Assembly (NCBI RefSeq): GCF_018918325.1
Contig: NZ_JAHLQH010000045.1
Span: 16,225-80,224, forward strand
DNA from: Clostridium sp. MSJ-8
GTDB taxonomy: Bacteria; Bacillota; Clostridia; Clostridiales; Clostridiaceae
Direction of reading: 5' to 3'
Length of the DNA: 64,000 bases
Position numbers and translations under genes: made by a program. The number at the start of each line of letters is the position of its first letter. Position 1 is the first letter of the stretch. Below, piece by piece: positions 8,617 through 17,046 of the stretch. The notes beneath the pieces are model-generated. The model made no database searches. It had not been told where the DNA came from and saw nothing but the letters and a program-made list of their open reading frames with translations.

Positions 8617-9933
8617 ATGTATAATTTATATCATCCTTTAAGATCTTTTGAAGAGGGAGAAGATTATGTAGAAGTAGTTGAATCAGAAGGAATTATATTA
8701 AAGGATTCAAGAGGAAAAGAATATAAAGATTTTATTAGTGGCTTATGGAATATGCCATTAGGTTATTCAAATGAAAAAGTTAAAAATTCAATAAAGGATC
8801 AATTAGATAGATTACCATATGTTAATTTATTTAACTTGTCTAATGATATAGATAAAAAGTTAGCAGAAAAGCTTTATCTAATGACAGATAAGGAATTTGT
8901 TAAGACAATATATACATGTACAGGTTCAGAATCAATAGAAGTTGCAATTAAGTTAGCTCATAAATATCAGTATATATTGGGAAATAAGGACAAAAAAAAT
9001 ATTGCGGTATTAGACATGTCTTATCACGGCACTTATTATGGGTCAATGTCTGTAAGTGGAATGGATTATCCTTTTGTTAAGGAAGGCTATGGTCAAATTT
9101 TAAACAATATAAAATATTTAAAAACTCCAATGTGTAGGTGTTGTAAAACTGAAGATATAAAGGATTCATGCATGAAAGAATTCATGTCAGATTTAGAGCT
9201 ATTTATAGAGGAAAATGGTGATGAATTAGCTGCATTTCTATTAGAACCTATTTTAGGATCAGCAGGGGTGATTCCTATTCCAAAACAGTATATGAATAGA
9301 ATAAAACAGGTGTGTGAAGAAAAAGACATATTATTGATATTTGATGAAGTAGCAACTGGATTTGCTAGAACAGGTAGTATGTTTGCATATGAATTATATG
9401 GAGTTAAGCCAGATATAATGCTTCTATCTAAAGGAATAAATAATGGATACATTCCAATGGGAGCAGCACTTATTAATGATAAAGTGAATAAAGTTATGAG
9501 TAGTGTAGAAGAACCTTTCTTTCATTTATCTACTCAAAATGGTAATCCATTAGGTTGTGCATCTGCATTAGCATCTATAGAGATATATGAAGAAGAGAAT
9601 TACTGTGAGATAGTTAGAGAAAAAGGTGAAAAATTTAAAGAAATGTTAATTAACAAATTAGGAAAATATCCTAGTGTTTTTGAAATAAGGCAAGTTGGAT
9701 TTATGTTTGCCATAGAATTAAGTAAGAGCAAGACTGAACGTCTTAAAATAGACGATTTTAGAATAGAAGAATTAATCAAAAAATTAGTTTATAAAGGAAC
9801 TCTTATTTATGGATATTATACAAGTATTAGTTCTGGATTAACATTAATGCCTTCCTTCATTACAACAGAGGAAGAATGGCTAGCAGGAATAAAAGATATT
9901 GAGAATGCTATAAAAAGAGTAGCAATTTCTTAA
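8617..9933 (+). CDS. Class III PLP aminotransferase of the daptide-like cluster
   Basis: 438 residues from the ATG at 8617, six bases after GAGGTG; a GTG at 8608 is in frame but overlaps that RBS. The fold is of the ornithine/DAPA aminotransferase type: CTGSESIEVAIKLA for phosphate binding, FDEVATGFARTG, and the Schiff-base lysine K272 in LLSKGINNGYIPMGA. An odd cysteine cluster (CRCCKTEDIKDSC, about 173-185) might bind metal. In daptides the aminotransferase converts the C-terminal aminoketone, left after Thr decarboxylation, into a 1,2-diamine, giving a peptide with two amino ends. The gene directly precedes the small-peptide genes. Confidence 0.85.
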   Translation: MYNLYHPLRSFEEGEDYVEVVESEGIILKDSRGKEYKDFISGLWNMPLGYSNEKVKNSIKDQLDRLPYVNLFNLSNDIDKKLAEKLYLMTDKEFVKTIYTCTGSESIEVAIKLAHKYQYILGNKDKKNIAVLDMSYHGTYYGSMSVSGMDYPFVKEGYGQILNNIKYLKTPMCRCCKTEDIKDSCMKEFMSDLELFIEENGDELAAFLLEPILGSAGVIPIPKQYMNRIKQVCEEKDILLIFDEVATGFARTGSMFAYELYGVKPDIMLLSKGINNGYIPMGAALINDKVNKVMSSVEEPFFHLSTQNGNPLGCASALASIEIYEEENYCEIVREKGEKFKEMLINKLGKYPSVFEIRQVGFMFAIELSKSKTERLKIDDFRIEELIKKLVYKGTLIYGYYTSISSGLTLMPSFITTEEEWLAGIKDIENAIKRVAIS

Positions 9934-9961
9934 GAAAGTTTTATGAAAGGATCTAGTAAAT

Positions 9962-10048
9962 ATGGTTGAGTTCATAAATAATATATTGATTCTTTTGTCA
10001 AAAGAGCCAGTGCCAAATGACGAGAGTGAGAATCAAATAATAATTTAA
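9962..10048 (+). CDS. 28-residue peptide, amphipathic helix plus acidic tail
   Basis: ATG 28 bases after the aminotransferase stop, with GAAAGGA nine bases upstream. The product begins MVEFINNILILLSK and continues EPVPNDESENQ. A hydrophobic amphipathic start followed by a Pro-rich acidic tail recalls AgrD autoinducer precursors, but the Cys/Ser-ring core between them is missing and no AgrB is in the window. It could instead be a spurious short frame. Listed because of its RBS and its place in the operon. Confidence 0.35.
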   Translation: MVEFINNILILLSKEPVPNDESENQIII

Positions 10049-10079
10049 TTCAGATATTTTAAAGATAGTATGAAAATTG

Positions 10080-10102
10080 AATTATCATTATTATTGATAA
10101 TT
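10080..10102 (+). terminator. Hairpin between enzyme genes and precursor genes
   Basis: AATTATCA / TGATAATT with a seven-base loop, followed by TTAATATAAAA. It is a weak, all-AT stem that probably lets part of transcription through or protects an RNA end. Such an element would help set a different level for precursors than for enzymes. Confidence 0.45.
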
Positions 10103-10142
10103 TTAATATAAAAAAATAATAAATTAGGAGGTGAAAGATATT

Positions 10143-10205
10143 ATGATTATAGGACCAATGATACCAATAATACCAATATTTATAGCAAAAATATTATTTA
10201 AATAA
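10143..10205 (+). CDS. 20-residue hydrophobic Ile/Pro peptide
   Basis: It has one of the best ribosome binding sites in the cluster (AGGAGGTGA, eight bases before ATG). The product starts MIIGPMIPIIPIF and ends AKILFK: almost wholly hydrophobic, prolines every three to four residues, two lysines near the end. No leader and no similarity to the precursors that follow. It lies between the enzymes and the precursor array, so it may be an accessory or leaderless active peptide. Not recognised. Confidence 0.5.
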   Translation: MIIGPMIPIIPIFIAKILFK

Positions 10206-10253
10206 AAATAATCTAATATAAAAAATATTAAAATTAATTAGGAGGAAAATGAA

Positions 10254-10364
10254 ATGAAAAATAATGAAGTAAGAGTAGAAAAACTAGAAAAGGTACAAGC
10301 TCCATGTGAATGGTGTTTTGCAGCAGGAGTAGGCGTAGGAATAGCAATAATAGCATTAACATAA
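10254..10364 (+). CDS. Daptide-like precursor peptide 1 (CEWC type)
   Basis: 36 residues, RBS GGAGG. Leader-like half MKNNEVRVEKLEKVQAP, then CEWCFAAGVGVGIAIIALT. The charged first half with VEKLEKVQAP is nearly invariant in all five copies, as expected for the RRE-bound leader. The second half is a hydrophobic helix rich in Gly/Ala/Val/Ile with C18-x2-C21 and a C-terminal Thr. C-terminal Thr is the diagnostic residue of daptide precursors, where it becomes the diamine. The protein is identical to precursor 2. Confidence 0.85.
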   Translation: MKNNEVRVEKLEKVQAPCEWCFAAGVGVGIAIIALT

Positions 10365-10415
10365 TAGGTAAATAATAAATCAAAAAATATATAGATTAAT
10401 TAGGAGGAAAATAAA

Positions 10416-10526
10416 ATGAAAAATAATGAAGTAAGAGTAGAAAAATTAGAAAAGGTACAAGCTCCATGTGAATGGTGTTTTGCAGCAGGAGTAGGTGTAG
10501 GAATAGCAATAATAGCATTAACTTAA
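10416..10526 (+). CDS. Daptide-like precursor peptide 2 (CEWC type, identical to 1)
   Basis: 36 residues, the same protein as precursor 1 from a slightly different DNA sequence (for example ACT rather than ACA for the last Thr). RBS GGAGG. The surrounding non-coding sequence is also nearly the same (ATTAATTAGGAGGAAAA), so 1 and 2 come from a recent tandem duplication. Silent differences with no amino-acid change suggest the peptide is kept by selection or gene conversion. Confidence 0.85.
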   Translation: MKNNEVRVEKLEKVQAPCEWCFAAGVGVGIAIIALT

Positions 10527-10576
10527 TAAGTAAATAATGAATAAAAAATATATAGATCAATTAAGAGGGAAATAAA

Positions 10577-10690
10577 ATGAAAAATAATGAAATAAGAGTA
10601 GAAAAACTAGAAAAAGTACAAGCACCATGTCATGGATGTTGCTTCGCTGTAGGTATAGGTTTAGTTGCAACAGTAGTTGCATTAACATAA
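10577..10690 (+). CDS. Daptide-like precursor peptide 3 (CHGCC type)
   Basis: 37 residues. Leader MKNNEIRVEKLEKVQAP as in copies 1-2, but the core is CHGCCFAVGIGLVATVVALT, with C18, C21, C22 and a His instead of Glu-Trp. It is a hybrid: leader like copies 1-2, core like copies 4-5. The RBS is weaker here (AAGAGGGA). The C-terminal Leu-Thr is kept. Confidence 0.85.
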   Translation: MKNNEIRVEKLEKVQAPCHGCCFAVGIGLVATVVALT

Positions 10691-10741
10691 TAAAAAATAT
10701 AAATCATAAAAATAAAATGTAGTGGAAAAGGAGAAAAAAAT

Positions 10742-10852
10742 ATGAATACAGAAATAAAAGTAGAAAAATTAGAAAAGGTACAAGCACCATGTCATGGATG
10801 TTGTTTTGCAGCAGGAGTAGGAGTAGTAGTAGCAGTAGTTGCATTAACATAA
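10742..10852 (+). CDS. Daptide-like precursor peptide 4 (CHGCC type)
   Basis: 36 residues. Leader MNTEIKVEKLEKVQAP, core CHGCCFAAGVGVVVAVVALT. RBS AAAAGGAG. Differs from precursor 5 at only two residues (AVVALT here, AIVTLT there). Cysteines at 17, 20 and 21; C-terminal Thr. Confidence 0.85.
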   Translation: MNTEIKVEKLEKVQAPCHGCCFAAGVGVVVAVVALT

Positions 10853-10903
10853 TATAAAATATAAATTATAAAAATAAAATGTAATGGAAAAGGAGAAAAA
10901 AAT

Positions 10904-11014
10904 ATGAATACAGAAATAAAAGTAGAAAAATTAGAAAAGGTACAAGCACCATGTCATGGATGTTGTTTCGCAGCAGGAGTAGGAGTAGTAGTAGCAATAG
11001 TTACATTAACATAA
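10904..11014 (+). CDS. Daptide-like precursor peptide 5 (CHGCC type)
   Basis: 36 residues. Leader identical to precursor 4; core CHGCCFAAGVGVVVAIVTLT. Gene and upstream spacer (AAAATGTAATGGAAAAGGAG) nearly repeat those of precursor 4, a second tandem duplication. It lies 36 bases before the M50 protease gene. The first four-fifths of the core and the final Leu-Thr are conserved even though the penultimate segment varies, which marks the C terminus as important. Confidence 0.85.
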   Translation: MNTEIKVEKLEKVQAPCHGCCFAAGVGVVVAIVTLT

Positions 11015-11050
11015 TATAAATGTAGCTAAGGAAAGAATGAGGTGAGAATA

Positions 11051-12046
11051 ATGCAATATATAGTAAATAGTAATTTTGATATATATAAAAAAGAGGATTA
11101 TTATCTACTTAGAAATAAAGTTGATAATTCATTTATTAGATTTACTGATAATGAATATAGAGTATATCTAATGTTTTTAGATTACAAAGATGCAGAAATT
11201 TTAAATAAAGAGGATAGGGATATTTTTAACGCTCTTCTTGATGTAAATATAATAGTTGGTGAGAATCAAGAAATAAAAAACAATAAAGAAAAATTTAATA
11301 TTTTTAATTTTAAAGTAAAAGAAATAAACCCAGATAAGTTATTAAATAAAATATCTGCTGTTAATAAGATAATATTCACAAAACAATTTAAGTGTATATA
11401 TATATTTACTATTTTAATTGCATTATTTTCATTACATTTTATAAAAAATGAAGGAATAGATATTTTTTCATTAGGTTTTTATACTAAGCAAGATTTAAGT
11501 AAAATGTTTTTCGTATACTTGGGAGTAATAATTACTATAGGAATTCATGAATTGGCACATGCACTTACTCTTGTGCATTATAATATGAAGGTAAGCAAAA
11601 TAGGACTGAAGTTCTATTTCTTGCAATTAATAGCTTACTGTGATTTAAGTGAATTATATCTAATAGATGATAAAAAGAAAAAAATAGCTACATATTCAGC
11701 AGGAATACTTTCTCAGATTTTTTGTTCATCAGTAGCAATTATTCTTTATAATATTTTATTAATAGGATTTAATAATAGAATTGATGTTTTAATTGTATAT
11801 GCAATAATTAATTTAGGAATAGCTATTTTTAATACAATACCATTTGTAAAATTCGATGGATATTGGATATTATCCACAATATTTAATTCATATAATTTAG
11901 ATGCAAAAGCACAAGCAGAAGTAAAGAGATTCTTTAAGAGAGAAGATGGAATTAAGAGTAGTTTAGTGCTATTTGGAATGATAAGTATACTTGTAAAAGG
12001 AATATTATTGTTAGAAACATTTAATGTAGTAATATCATACATATAG
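11051..12046 (+). CDS. M50 (site-2-protease type) membrane metalloprotease with PqqD-like N terminus
   Basis: 331 residues from the ATG at 11051, after GAGGTGA; a GTG at 11042 lies within that RBS. Residues 1-80 look like a PqqD-like winged helix (LLRNKVDNSFIRFTDNEYRVYLMF). Membrane helices follow, with the zinc motif H166-E-L-A-H170 in one and D269 in VKFDGYW as the third ligand, the SpoIVFB/M50 arrangement. Daptide clusters carry an intramembrane metalloprotease thought to remove the leader. Here it directly follows the precursors, whose hydrophobic cores could sit in the membrane. The RRE-like front end would bring the protease to the leader. Confidence 0.85.
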   Translation: MQYIVNSNFDIYKKEDYYLLRNKVDNSFIRFTDNEYRVYLMFLDYKDAEILNKEDRDIFNALLDVNIIVGENQEIKNNKEKFNIFNFKVKEINPDKLLNKISAVNKIIFTKQFKCIYIFTILIALFSLHFIKNEGIDIFSLGFYTKQDLSKMFFVYLGVIITIGIHELAHALTLVHYNMKVSKIGLKFYFLQLIAYCDLSELYLIDDKKKKIATYSAGILSQIFCSSVAIILYNILLIGFNNRIDVLIVYAIINLGIAIFNTIPFVKFDGYWILSTIFNSYNLDAKAQAEVKRFFKREDGIKSSLVLFGMISILVKGILLLETFNVVISYI

Positions 12047-12076
12047 CTAAAAGGGGCTGTTATGAAGTCCTAAAAT

Positions 12077-12129
12077 AAAATCCAATGTTATTTGATAATA
12101 GAAATATTATTAAATAACATTGGATTTTT
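12077..12129 (+). terminator. Terminator of the daptide-like operon
   Basis: AAAATCCAATGTTATTT / AAATAACATTGGATTTT form a 17-bp stem, then TTTTTC. The right flank to about 12200 (AAGAAATACTATTATAAATA, then ATTGATATTAATCAA) matches the right half of the palindromic repeat family, so this is probably a partial or diverged copy. A similar AAAATCCAATGTTATTT arm also occurs at about 22706. Confidence 0.85.
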
Positions 12130-12224
12130 CATTATAAGAAATACTATTATAAATAATTTACTTAAATCAGTAATAATTGATATTAATCAAATGAAAAAAT
12201 AAGTGCTCAACCTTAAATTATATT

Positions 12225-13403
12225 TTAATTGTTGTCTTTATCATATCTTGCATGAGTATATTTTTTTGTTAATTCATTTATGTCATTTTTATATTGTTTA
12301 GTTATTATGTTGTTTATTTCATTGGGGGTTAAGTTATTTAACTTAGATATTTTCTTTTTGTATTTTCTGACTTTTTTGTAATATTCTAATCTTATTTTTC
12401 CGTTTTCAGTGTCAGGAAAGTTAGTATTTTTTTTCTTTAGATAATTGAATAAATTATCATTTCCGTTTAATTTTATTGTAGTACTATCTTCATTTACAAC
12501 TTGAACTTTATTCTTAATAAAGTTATTTATAAACATAAAAACTGTATATATTATATATGCCATTATCATAACAAATGCTATAAATTTTAATATTATCATA
12601 GCTATTTGGAGTACATTATTTCCAGAAGTTACATCTTGCATATTTAATAATTCTAAAGAATTATCTTGTTCTTGCATAGTTATATGTTTTCGGTTTATAT
12701 TTAAGCTTTTTTGCAAGAAACCATAGCCACTATCTAAAAGTAACCAAAATAGATTTTTTATAGGTGAAAATAATACATTAAATAGTTTGTCTATATCAAA
12801 AGCTTTTATCATTATAAGACATATAATTAGTAATAGTAAGAATCCTACTATATAGATGTTATTTATTTTAAGCATTTTATGAGGGTCTAAGAATTCACCA
12901 TCTCCATACAAATGTAGATATTCTCTAACGTTAAATACATATTTAGCAATAAAAAATAATATTATATATATTCCAGTAAGAATACTAAGTAGAGAAGAAA
13001 TGCTCTTGTTATTGATGCTTAAAATTAATATACCGAAGATTGCTACTAGATATATGCTAGGAATAGATATATTTATATGGTCAATTTTTTTACTGTAATA
13101 GAAGCTTGATAGTTTAAATAATATAAGGTATGTTGCAGTCATAACAAGTAGTAAGACTATATTGGTTTTCATTATTATTATTGGAATAAACATAAGTGTA
13201 TGAAAAATAATAAACTGATAGTATTTTTTAGATAGCTTTCTTGCGAAGTATGATAAGAAGACAATTATACATGGATATAGTGCTGCAATATAATTTATTT
13301 CTTTAGTTGTTATATATATTAAGCTTAATGTTATTATGTAAAATGCTATTGAATGCATAACAAGATCAATATAATCACTTATAATAATTATTCTTTTATT
13401 CAT
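12225..13403 (-). CDS. Membrane protein with C-terminal DUF4129-like domain
   Basis: 392 residues. About seven membrane segments lie in the first ~230 residues, a further one at about 265-290, and a cytoplasmic C-terminal domain (about 295-385) with the DUF4129-like pattern (RLEYYKKVRKYKKKI...NELTKKYTHARYD). RBS GGAGGTG; the start overlaps the DUF58 stop by eight bases. In many bacteria MoxR-DUF58 operons end with a transglutaminase bearing this domain (TgpA). This protein has the membrane and DUF4129 parts but no transglutaminase Cys/His/Asp core. Compare the complete version at 43190-45904. Confidence 0.7.
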   Translation of the reverse strand: MNKRIIIISDYIDLVMHSIAFYIITLSLIYITTKEINYIAALYPCIIVFLSYFARKLSKKYYQFIIFHTLMFIPIIIMKTNIVLLLVMTATYLILFKLSSFYYSKKIDHINISIPSIYLVAIFGILILSINNKSISSLLSILTGIYIILFFIAKYVFNVREYLHLYGDGEFLDPHKMLKINNIYIVGFLLLLIICLIMIKAFDIDKLFNVLFSPIKNLFWLLLDSGYGFLQKSLNINRKHITMQEQDNSLELLNMQDVTSGNNVLQIAMIILKFIAFVMIMAYIIYTVFMFINNFIKNKVQVVNEDSTTIKLNGNDNLFNYLKKKNTNFPDTENGKIRLEYYKKVRKYKKKISKLNNLTPNEINNIITKQYKNDINELTKKYTHARYDKDNN

Positions 13404-14505
13404 CTCTTTTCACCTCCATAACAAATATATTCTTGCCACTATTTATACTAATATCGTCTTTTGAATAAGTAGGGATTACAAGCATAGTTTTTATATTTCG
13501 GGTATTTAATTCATTGTAAGCATCAGTAATATTATTATTTATATTGCTACTAATAATAATATTTATAGAATCCTCTTTATAGTTTTGTTTTATTATATTT
13601 TCAAAAGCAATACTAGGTTTATCAATTTTTACTTTAGCTAGTATTTCATTTATTTTAATGTATTGAGCATTAGATGTGCCGGCATCTATAATTATTTTAT
13701 TTTGATCTTCTCGGAATGAATAGTTACAAGTAAAAGCTATAGGAATAGATTTATTACAGAATTCTCTTACATATGTTGAAGCTATTCTTATGGAATATTC
13801 CACAAGGGATTCACCACCTATGTTAGGTTTATCCACATTTAATAGTATATTTACTTTAAACATGTGGATATTTTCGTATTGATTAACCATAAGTGTGGAT
13901 TTTTTTGCAGATACTTTCCAATTAATTTTTTTAAAACCATCATAAGGTTGATATTCGCGAAGTCCCTTGAAAATATATGAATTTTCAAATATATTATCAT
14001 TAAATACTCCTTCATTAACCATAGATTGTATAGGATATAAGACTTCTGGTGTATTGCAAATGTTAGGAAATACATATAAGTAACAATTACTGTGTAGGTT
14101 CTTAGTATCAGTCATATTAAAGAAAATATTATGACCTATTATATCAATGTTACTAATTGTATAGTATCCTCTTTTGTGAGGGATTATATCCATGCTTTTT
14201 ATTAATTTGCTATTAGATTGTATTTGAAATATATCGTTTCTATAGTATTTATCTGTTATAATTGCATTTTTATTTTTAGTAAATTCTATATTTTTAGATA
14301 TTCTGAATTTTATGTTTAAGTTAGAAAGAGGAAACGGTTTTTTATTTTCAATAGTTTCTATTAATTTTAATTTATCCCCAACATATACCCTAGTTTCAGA
14401 AAAGTTAAGTGAAATAAATAAATCTTTAGTCCAAATTTTTTCATAAAATTTATTAAGCAATCCATATAAACAAAATGCAAATACAAATAATAAGAATATT
14501 ATCAT
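13396..14505 (-). CDS. DUF58 family protein
   Basis: 369 residues from the ATG at 14505, eight bases after GGGAG. A membrane hairpin lies at the N terminus, then a beta-rich region, then the family signature GLREYQPYDGFKKINWKVSAKK with ..VNQYE. DUF58 proteins carry a von Willebrand-like fold and are partners of MoxR ATPases. The start is two bases from the MoxR stop, showing translational coupling. Function is not known precisely; envelope or protein-complex assembly is the general view. Confidence 0.85.
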   Translation of the reverse strand: MIIFLLFVFAFCLYGLLNKFYEKIWTKDLFISLNFSETRVYVGDKLKLIETIENKKPFPLSNLNIKFRISKNIEFTKNKNAIITDKYYRNDIFQIQSNSKLIKSMDIIPHKRGYYTISNIDIIGHNIFFNMTDTKNLHSNCYLYVFPNICNTPEVLYPIQSMVNEGVFNDNIFENSYIFKGLREYQPYDGFKKINWKVSAKKSTLMVNQYENIHMFKVNILLNVDKPNIGGESLVEYSIRIASTYVREFCNKSIPIAFTCNYSFREDQNKIIIDAGTSNAQYIKINEILAKVKIDKPSIAFENIIKQNYKEDSINIIISSNINNNITDAYNELNTRNIKTMLVIPTYSKDDISINSGKNIFVMEVKRDE

Positions 14506-14507
14506 GA

Positions 14508-15461
14508 TTAATTCTCCCAATCTTCGGTAGGAACATCTATGCTATCGAGTATTTTAATAAGTATATCTTCATTTATTTTAGAAGTAAGGTATGTATTTTG
14601 TACTATTATTCTATGAGATAGTACTGGGATTGCAAGGTCTTTTACATCATCAGGGGTAACAAAATTTCTTCCATTAATTGCAGCATAACTTTGACAAGCA
14701 CGCAAGAAGGCTAAGGTTCCTCTAGGGCTAACTCCTAAATTGATTTCACTATTGTTTCTAGTGGCTTTAACAATTTCATAAATGTACTTTTGGATATCTT
14801 TGTGAACATATACTTTCTTTATTGTATCTTGCATTTCTATTATTGTATCTTTATTACATACTGATTCTATAGTGTTTAGTCTTATATTATTAATAAACCT
14901 ATTCATTAATAATAATTCTTCATCATCCTCTGGATATCCCATTGATAATTTAATCATAAATCTATCTAATTGAGCTTCTGGAAGATTAAAGGTTCCGGCA
15001 TTTTCTATAGGATTTTCTGTTGCTATAACTATAAAAGGTTTATCTAATATTCTAGTTTCACCATCTACAGTTATTTGTCTTTCTTCCATTACTTCAAGAA
15101 GACTTGATTGAGTCCTTGGGGTAGCTCTATTAATTTCATCGGCTAATAATATATTTGTAAATGCTGGTCCACATATAAAGTTAAATTCATTAGTTTTTTG
15201 ATTGAAGACATTTATTCCAGTTAAATCTGAAGGAAGTAAATCGGGAGTAAATTGTATACGTTTAAAATTAGCATCAATTGATTTTGAAAAAGTTTTTGCA
15301 AGCATAGTTTTACCTGTGCCTGGAACATCTTCAAGTAAAATATGTCCTTCAGCAAGGACTGCAGTAAGTAATAATTTGATTTGCTTTTCTTTTCCAACTA
15401 TAACGGTATTTATGTTAGAAATAATAGTGTCTATTGTTTCTTTTAGTTCTTTTATTTCCAT
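14508..15461 (-). CDS. MoxR-type AAA+ ATPase
   Basis: 317 residues. The ATG at 15461 has a well-spaced AAAGG; an ATG at 15473 would touch it. Walker A (EDVPGTGKTMLAK), Walker B (ILLADEINRATPR), sensor 1 (IVIATENPIENAGTFNLPEAQLDRF) and the C-terminal lid (GVSPRGTLAFLRACQ) are all canonical. First gene of the minus-strand MoxR-DUF58-DUF4129 operon. MoxR ATPases act as chaperones for partner protein or cofactor assembly. A paralog lies at 41071-42018. Confidence 0.92.
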   Translation of the reverse strand: MEIKELKETIDTIISNINTVIVGKEKQIKLLLTAVLAEGHILLEDVPGTGKTMLAKTFSKSIDANFKRIQFTPDLLPSDLTGINVFNQKTNEFNFICGPAFTNILLADEINRATPRTQSSLLEVMEERQITVDGETRILDKPFIVIATENPIENAGTFNLPEAQLDRFMIKLSMGYPEDDEELLLMNRFINNIRLNTIESVCNKDTIIEMQDTIKKVYVHKDIQKYIYEIVKATRNNSEINLGVSPRGTLAFLRACQSYAAINGRNFVTPDDVKDLAIPVLSHRIIVQNTYLTSKINEDILIKILDSIDVPTEDWEN

Positions 15462-15714
15462 AAGTATTATCATCCTTTCTATGTATAGAGAAGTAAGTGG
15501 TGTAAATTACTTCTACATAATTATACTACTATTATGTAATGTAGGCTTCAAGACAATTGTTATATATAAATGGAATTTTATATAATATATAATGGAAGTG
15601 TGATTAAAATATGTTATTATAGTACTATAATAAATAAGATATATTTTTTGTCTAAAAAGTATACAAGTGTTAGATGTATACATGCTTATTAATATATAAA
15701 AGGAGGAAGACTTC

Positions 15715-16869
15715 ATGGCTGTTAATGTGGCAAAGCTATTTAAAAATGCTACTATGTTGTATAATATGAAACTTGTGGCAGGAAGAAATGGATTAGATAA
15801 CTTGGTTACTTGGGTTCATATTATAGAAGATGATGACGTAAGTAAATTTTTACATGGAGAAGAGCTTGTTTTTACAGCAGGAATTAAGAATAATGGTGGT
15901 AAATGGCTGATGAATTTTGCTAAGAGGCTATATGAAGTTGGAGCAAGTGCATTTGTAGTTAATTTAGGACCATATGTTAAAGAAATTCCTAGTGAAGTTA
16001 TAGAATATTGTAATAATGTAGGAATGCCTCTATTTACAATTCCATGGGAAACTCGTATGGTAGATATGACTAGAGATTTTTGTCATAGGATAATGCGTAA
16101 TGAAAATGTTGAGATGAGCATGGCAACAACTATAAAGAATATAATATTTAAAATAGGAGATTTAGACACTCAAATACTTCAGATGGAACGATATGGGTAT
16201 ATGAGGGATGCTAGATTTTGTGTAGTTGCAATATCATTTGATAATAATTCTGAAATAAATAGTACTATGGATAGGATGAAGGGGATTGCAGAAAGAGTTG
16301 CTAGGAGTATTCATGAATTATATATATCATTTGTACATAATAATTGTTTAATAGTTGTTTTAGTGGATTATGGAGAATATGAAGTGAAACAGTTTATAGA
16401 AAAGTTTATTAAACAAACTGAAAGAGCGCATAATAAGATAGATGCATATTTAGGTGTAAGTCCTAATATAGAAGGAATAGATAAATTAGGAGACAGCTTT
16501 GACAAAGCTATTAGTTCTCTTACTCTAGCATTAAAAAAAGAAGAACATATAAAATATTATGATGAATTAGATATATATAAGATATTATTAGCAAGTAAAG
16601 ATAAGAGAATACTTATTGATTATTATAATGATACATTAGGAAAGCTTGCACAATATGATGAAGATAATAATATAGATTTAGAGGAATTTTTGAAGGTATA
16701 TCTTGATAATAATGGTAGCCAACAAATAGTTGCAGAAAAATTATTTATACATAGAAATACTGTTAATAATCAATTGAAAAAGATAGAGAAGATTACAGGT
16801 TATAATCCTTTAGAGCTAAATAATAAGTTTAAGTTTATTATGGCATTTTTAATAAAGGATATAATATAA
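15715..16869 (+). CDS. PucR family transcriptional regulator
   Basis: 384 residues, ATG after AAAGGAGG. The N-terminal ~120 residues match the PucR domain (AGRNGLDNLVTWVHIIEDDD, then GEELVFTAG); the C-terminal ~60 residues are the PucR-type helix-turn-helix (NNGSQQIVAEKLFIHRNTVNNQLKKIE). PucR proteins often activate catabolic genes in response to purines or amino-acid-like ligands. The iron alcohol dehydrogenase gene follows by ~180 bases and may be its target. Confidence 0.9.
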   Translation: MAVNVAKLFKNATMLYNMKLVAGRNGLDNLVTWVHIIEDDDVSKFLHGEELVFTAGIKNNGGKWLMNFAKRLYEVGASAFVVNLGPYVKEIPSEVIEYCNNVGMPLFTIPWETRMVDMTRDFCHRIMRNENVEMSMATTIKNIIFKIGDLDTQILQMERYGYMRDARFCVVAISFDNNSEINSTMDRMKGIAERVARSIHELYISFVHNNCLIVVLVDYGEYEVKQFIEKFIKQTERAHNKIDAYLGVSPNIEGIDKLGDSFDKAISSLTLALKKEEHIKYYDELDIYKILLASKDKRILIDYYNDTLGKLAQYDEDNNIDLEEFLKVYLDNNGSQQIVAEKLFIHRNTVNNQLKKIEKITGYNPLELNNKFKFIMAFLIKDII

Positions 16870-17046
16870 CAAAGACTTGTAATTGTATGCAGATGCACAA
16901 TGAATTGTAGTCATATGTGAATTGAAAGTGCTTTTTCAACATAATATAATTACAATATAATAGAATATAATTTAGGCAATGGGGCTTTCTTATAAGAGAG
17001 GGCTCTTTTTTTGTACTTTTATACGAGTATTGGCGAGGTGAGGAAC

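Noticed and set aside
10254..11014. Lanthipeptide or sactipeptide precursors
   Set aside because: No lanthipeptide synthetase and no functional radical-SAM enzyme in the cluster; C-terminal Thr and the enzyme set fit daptides better.
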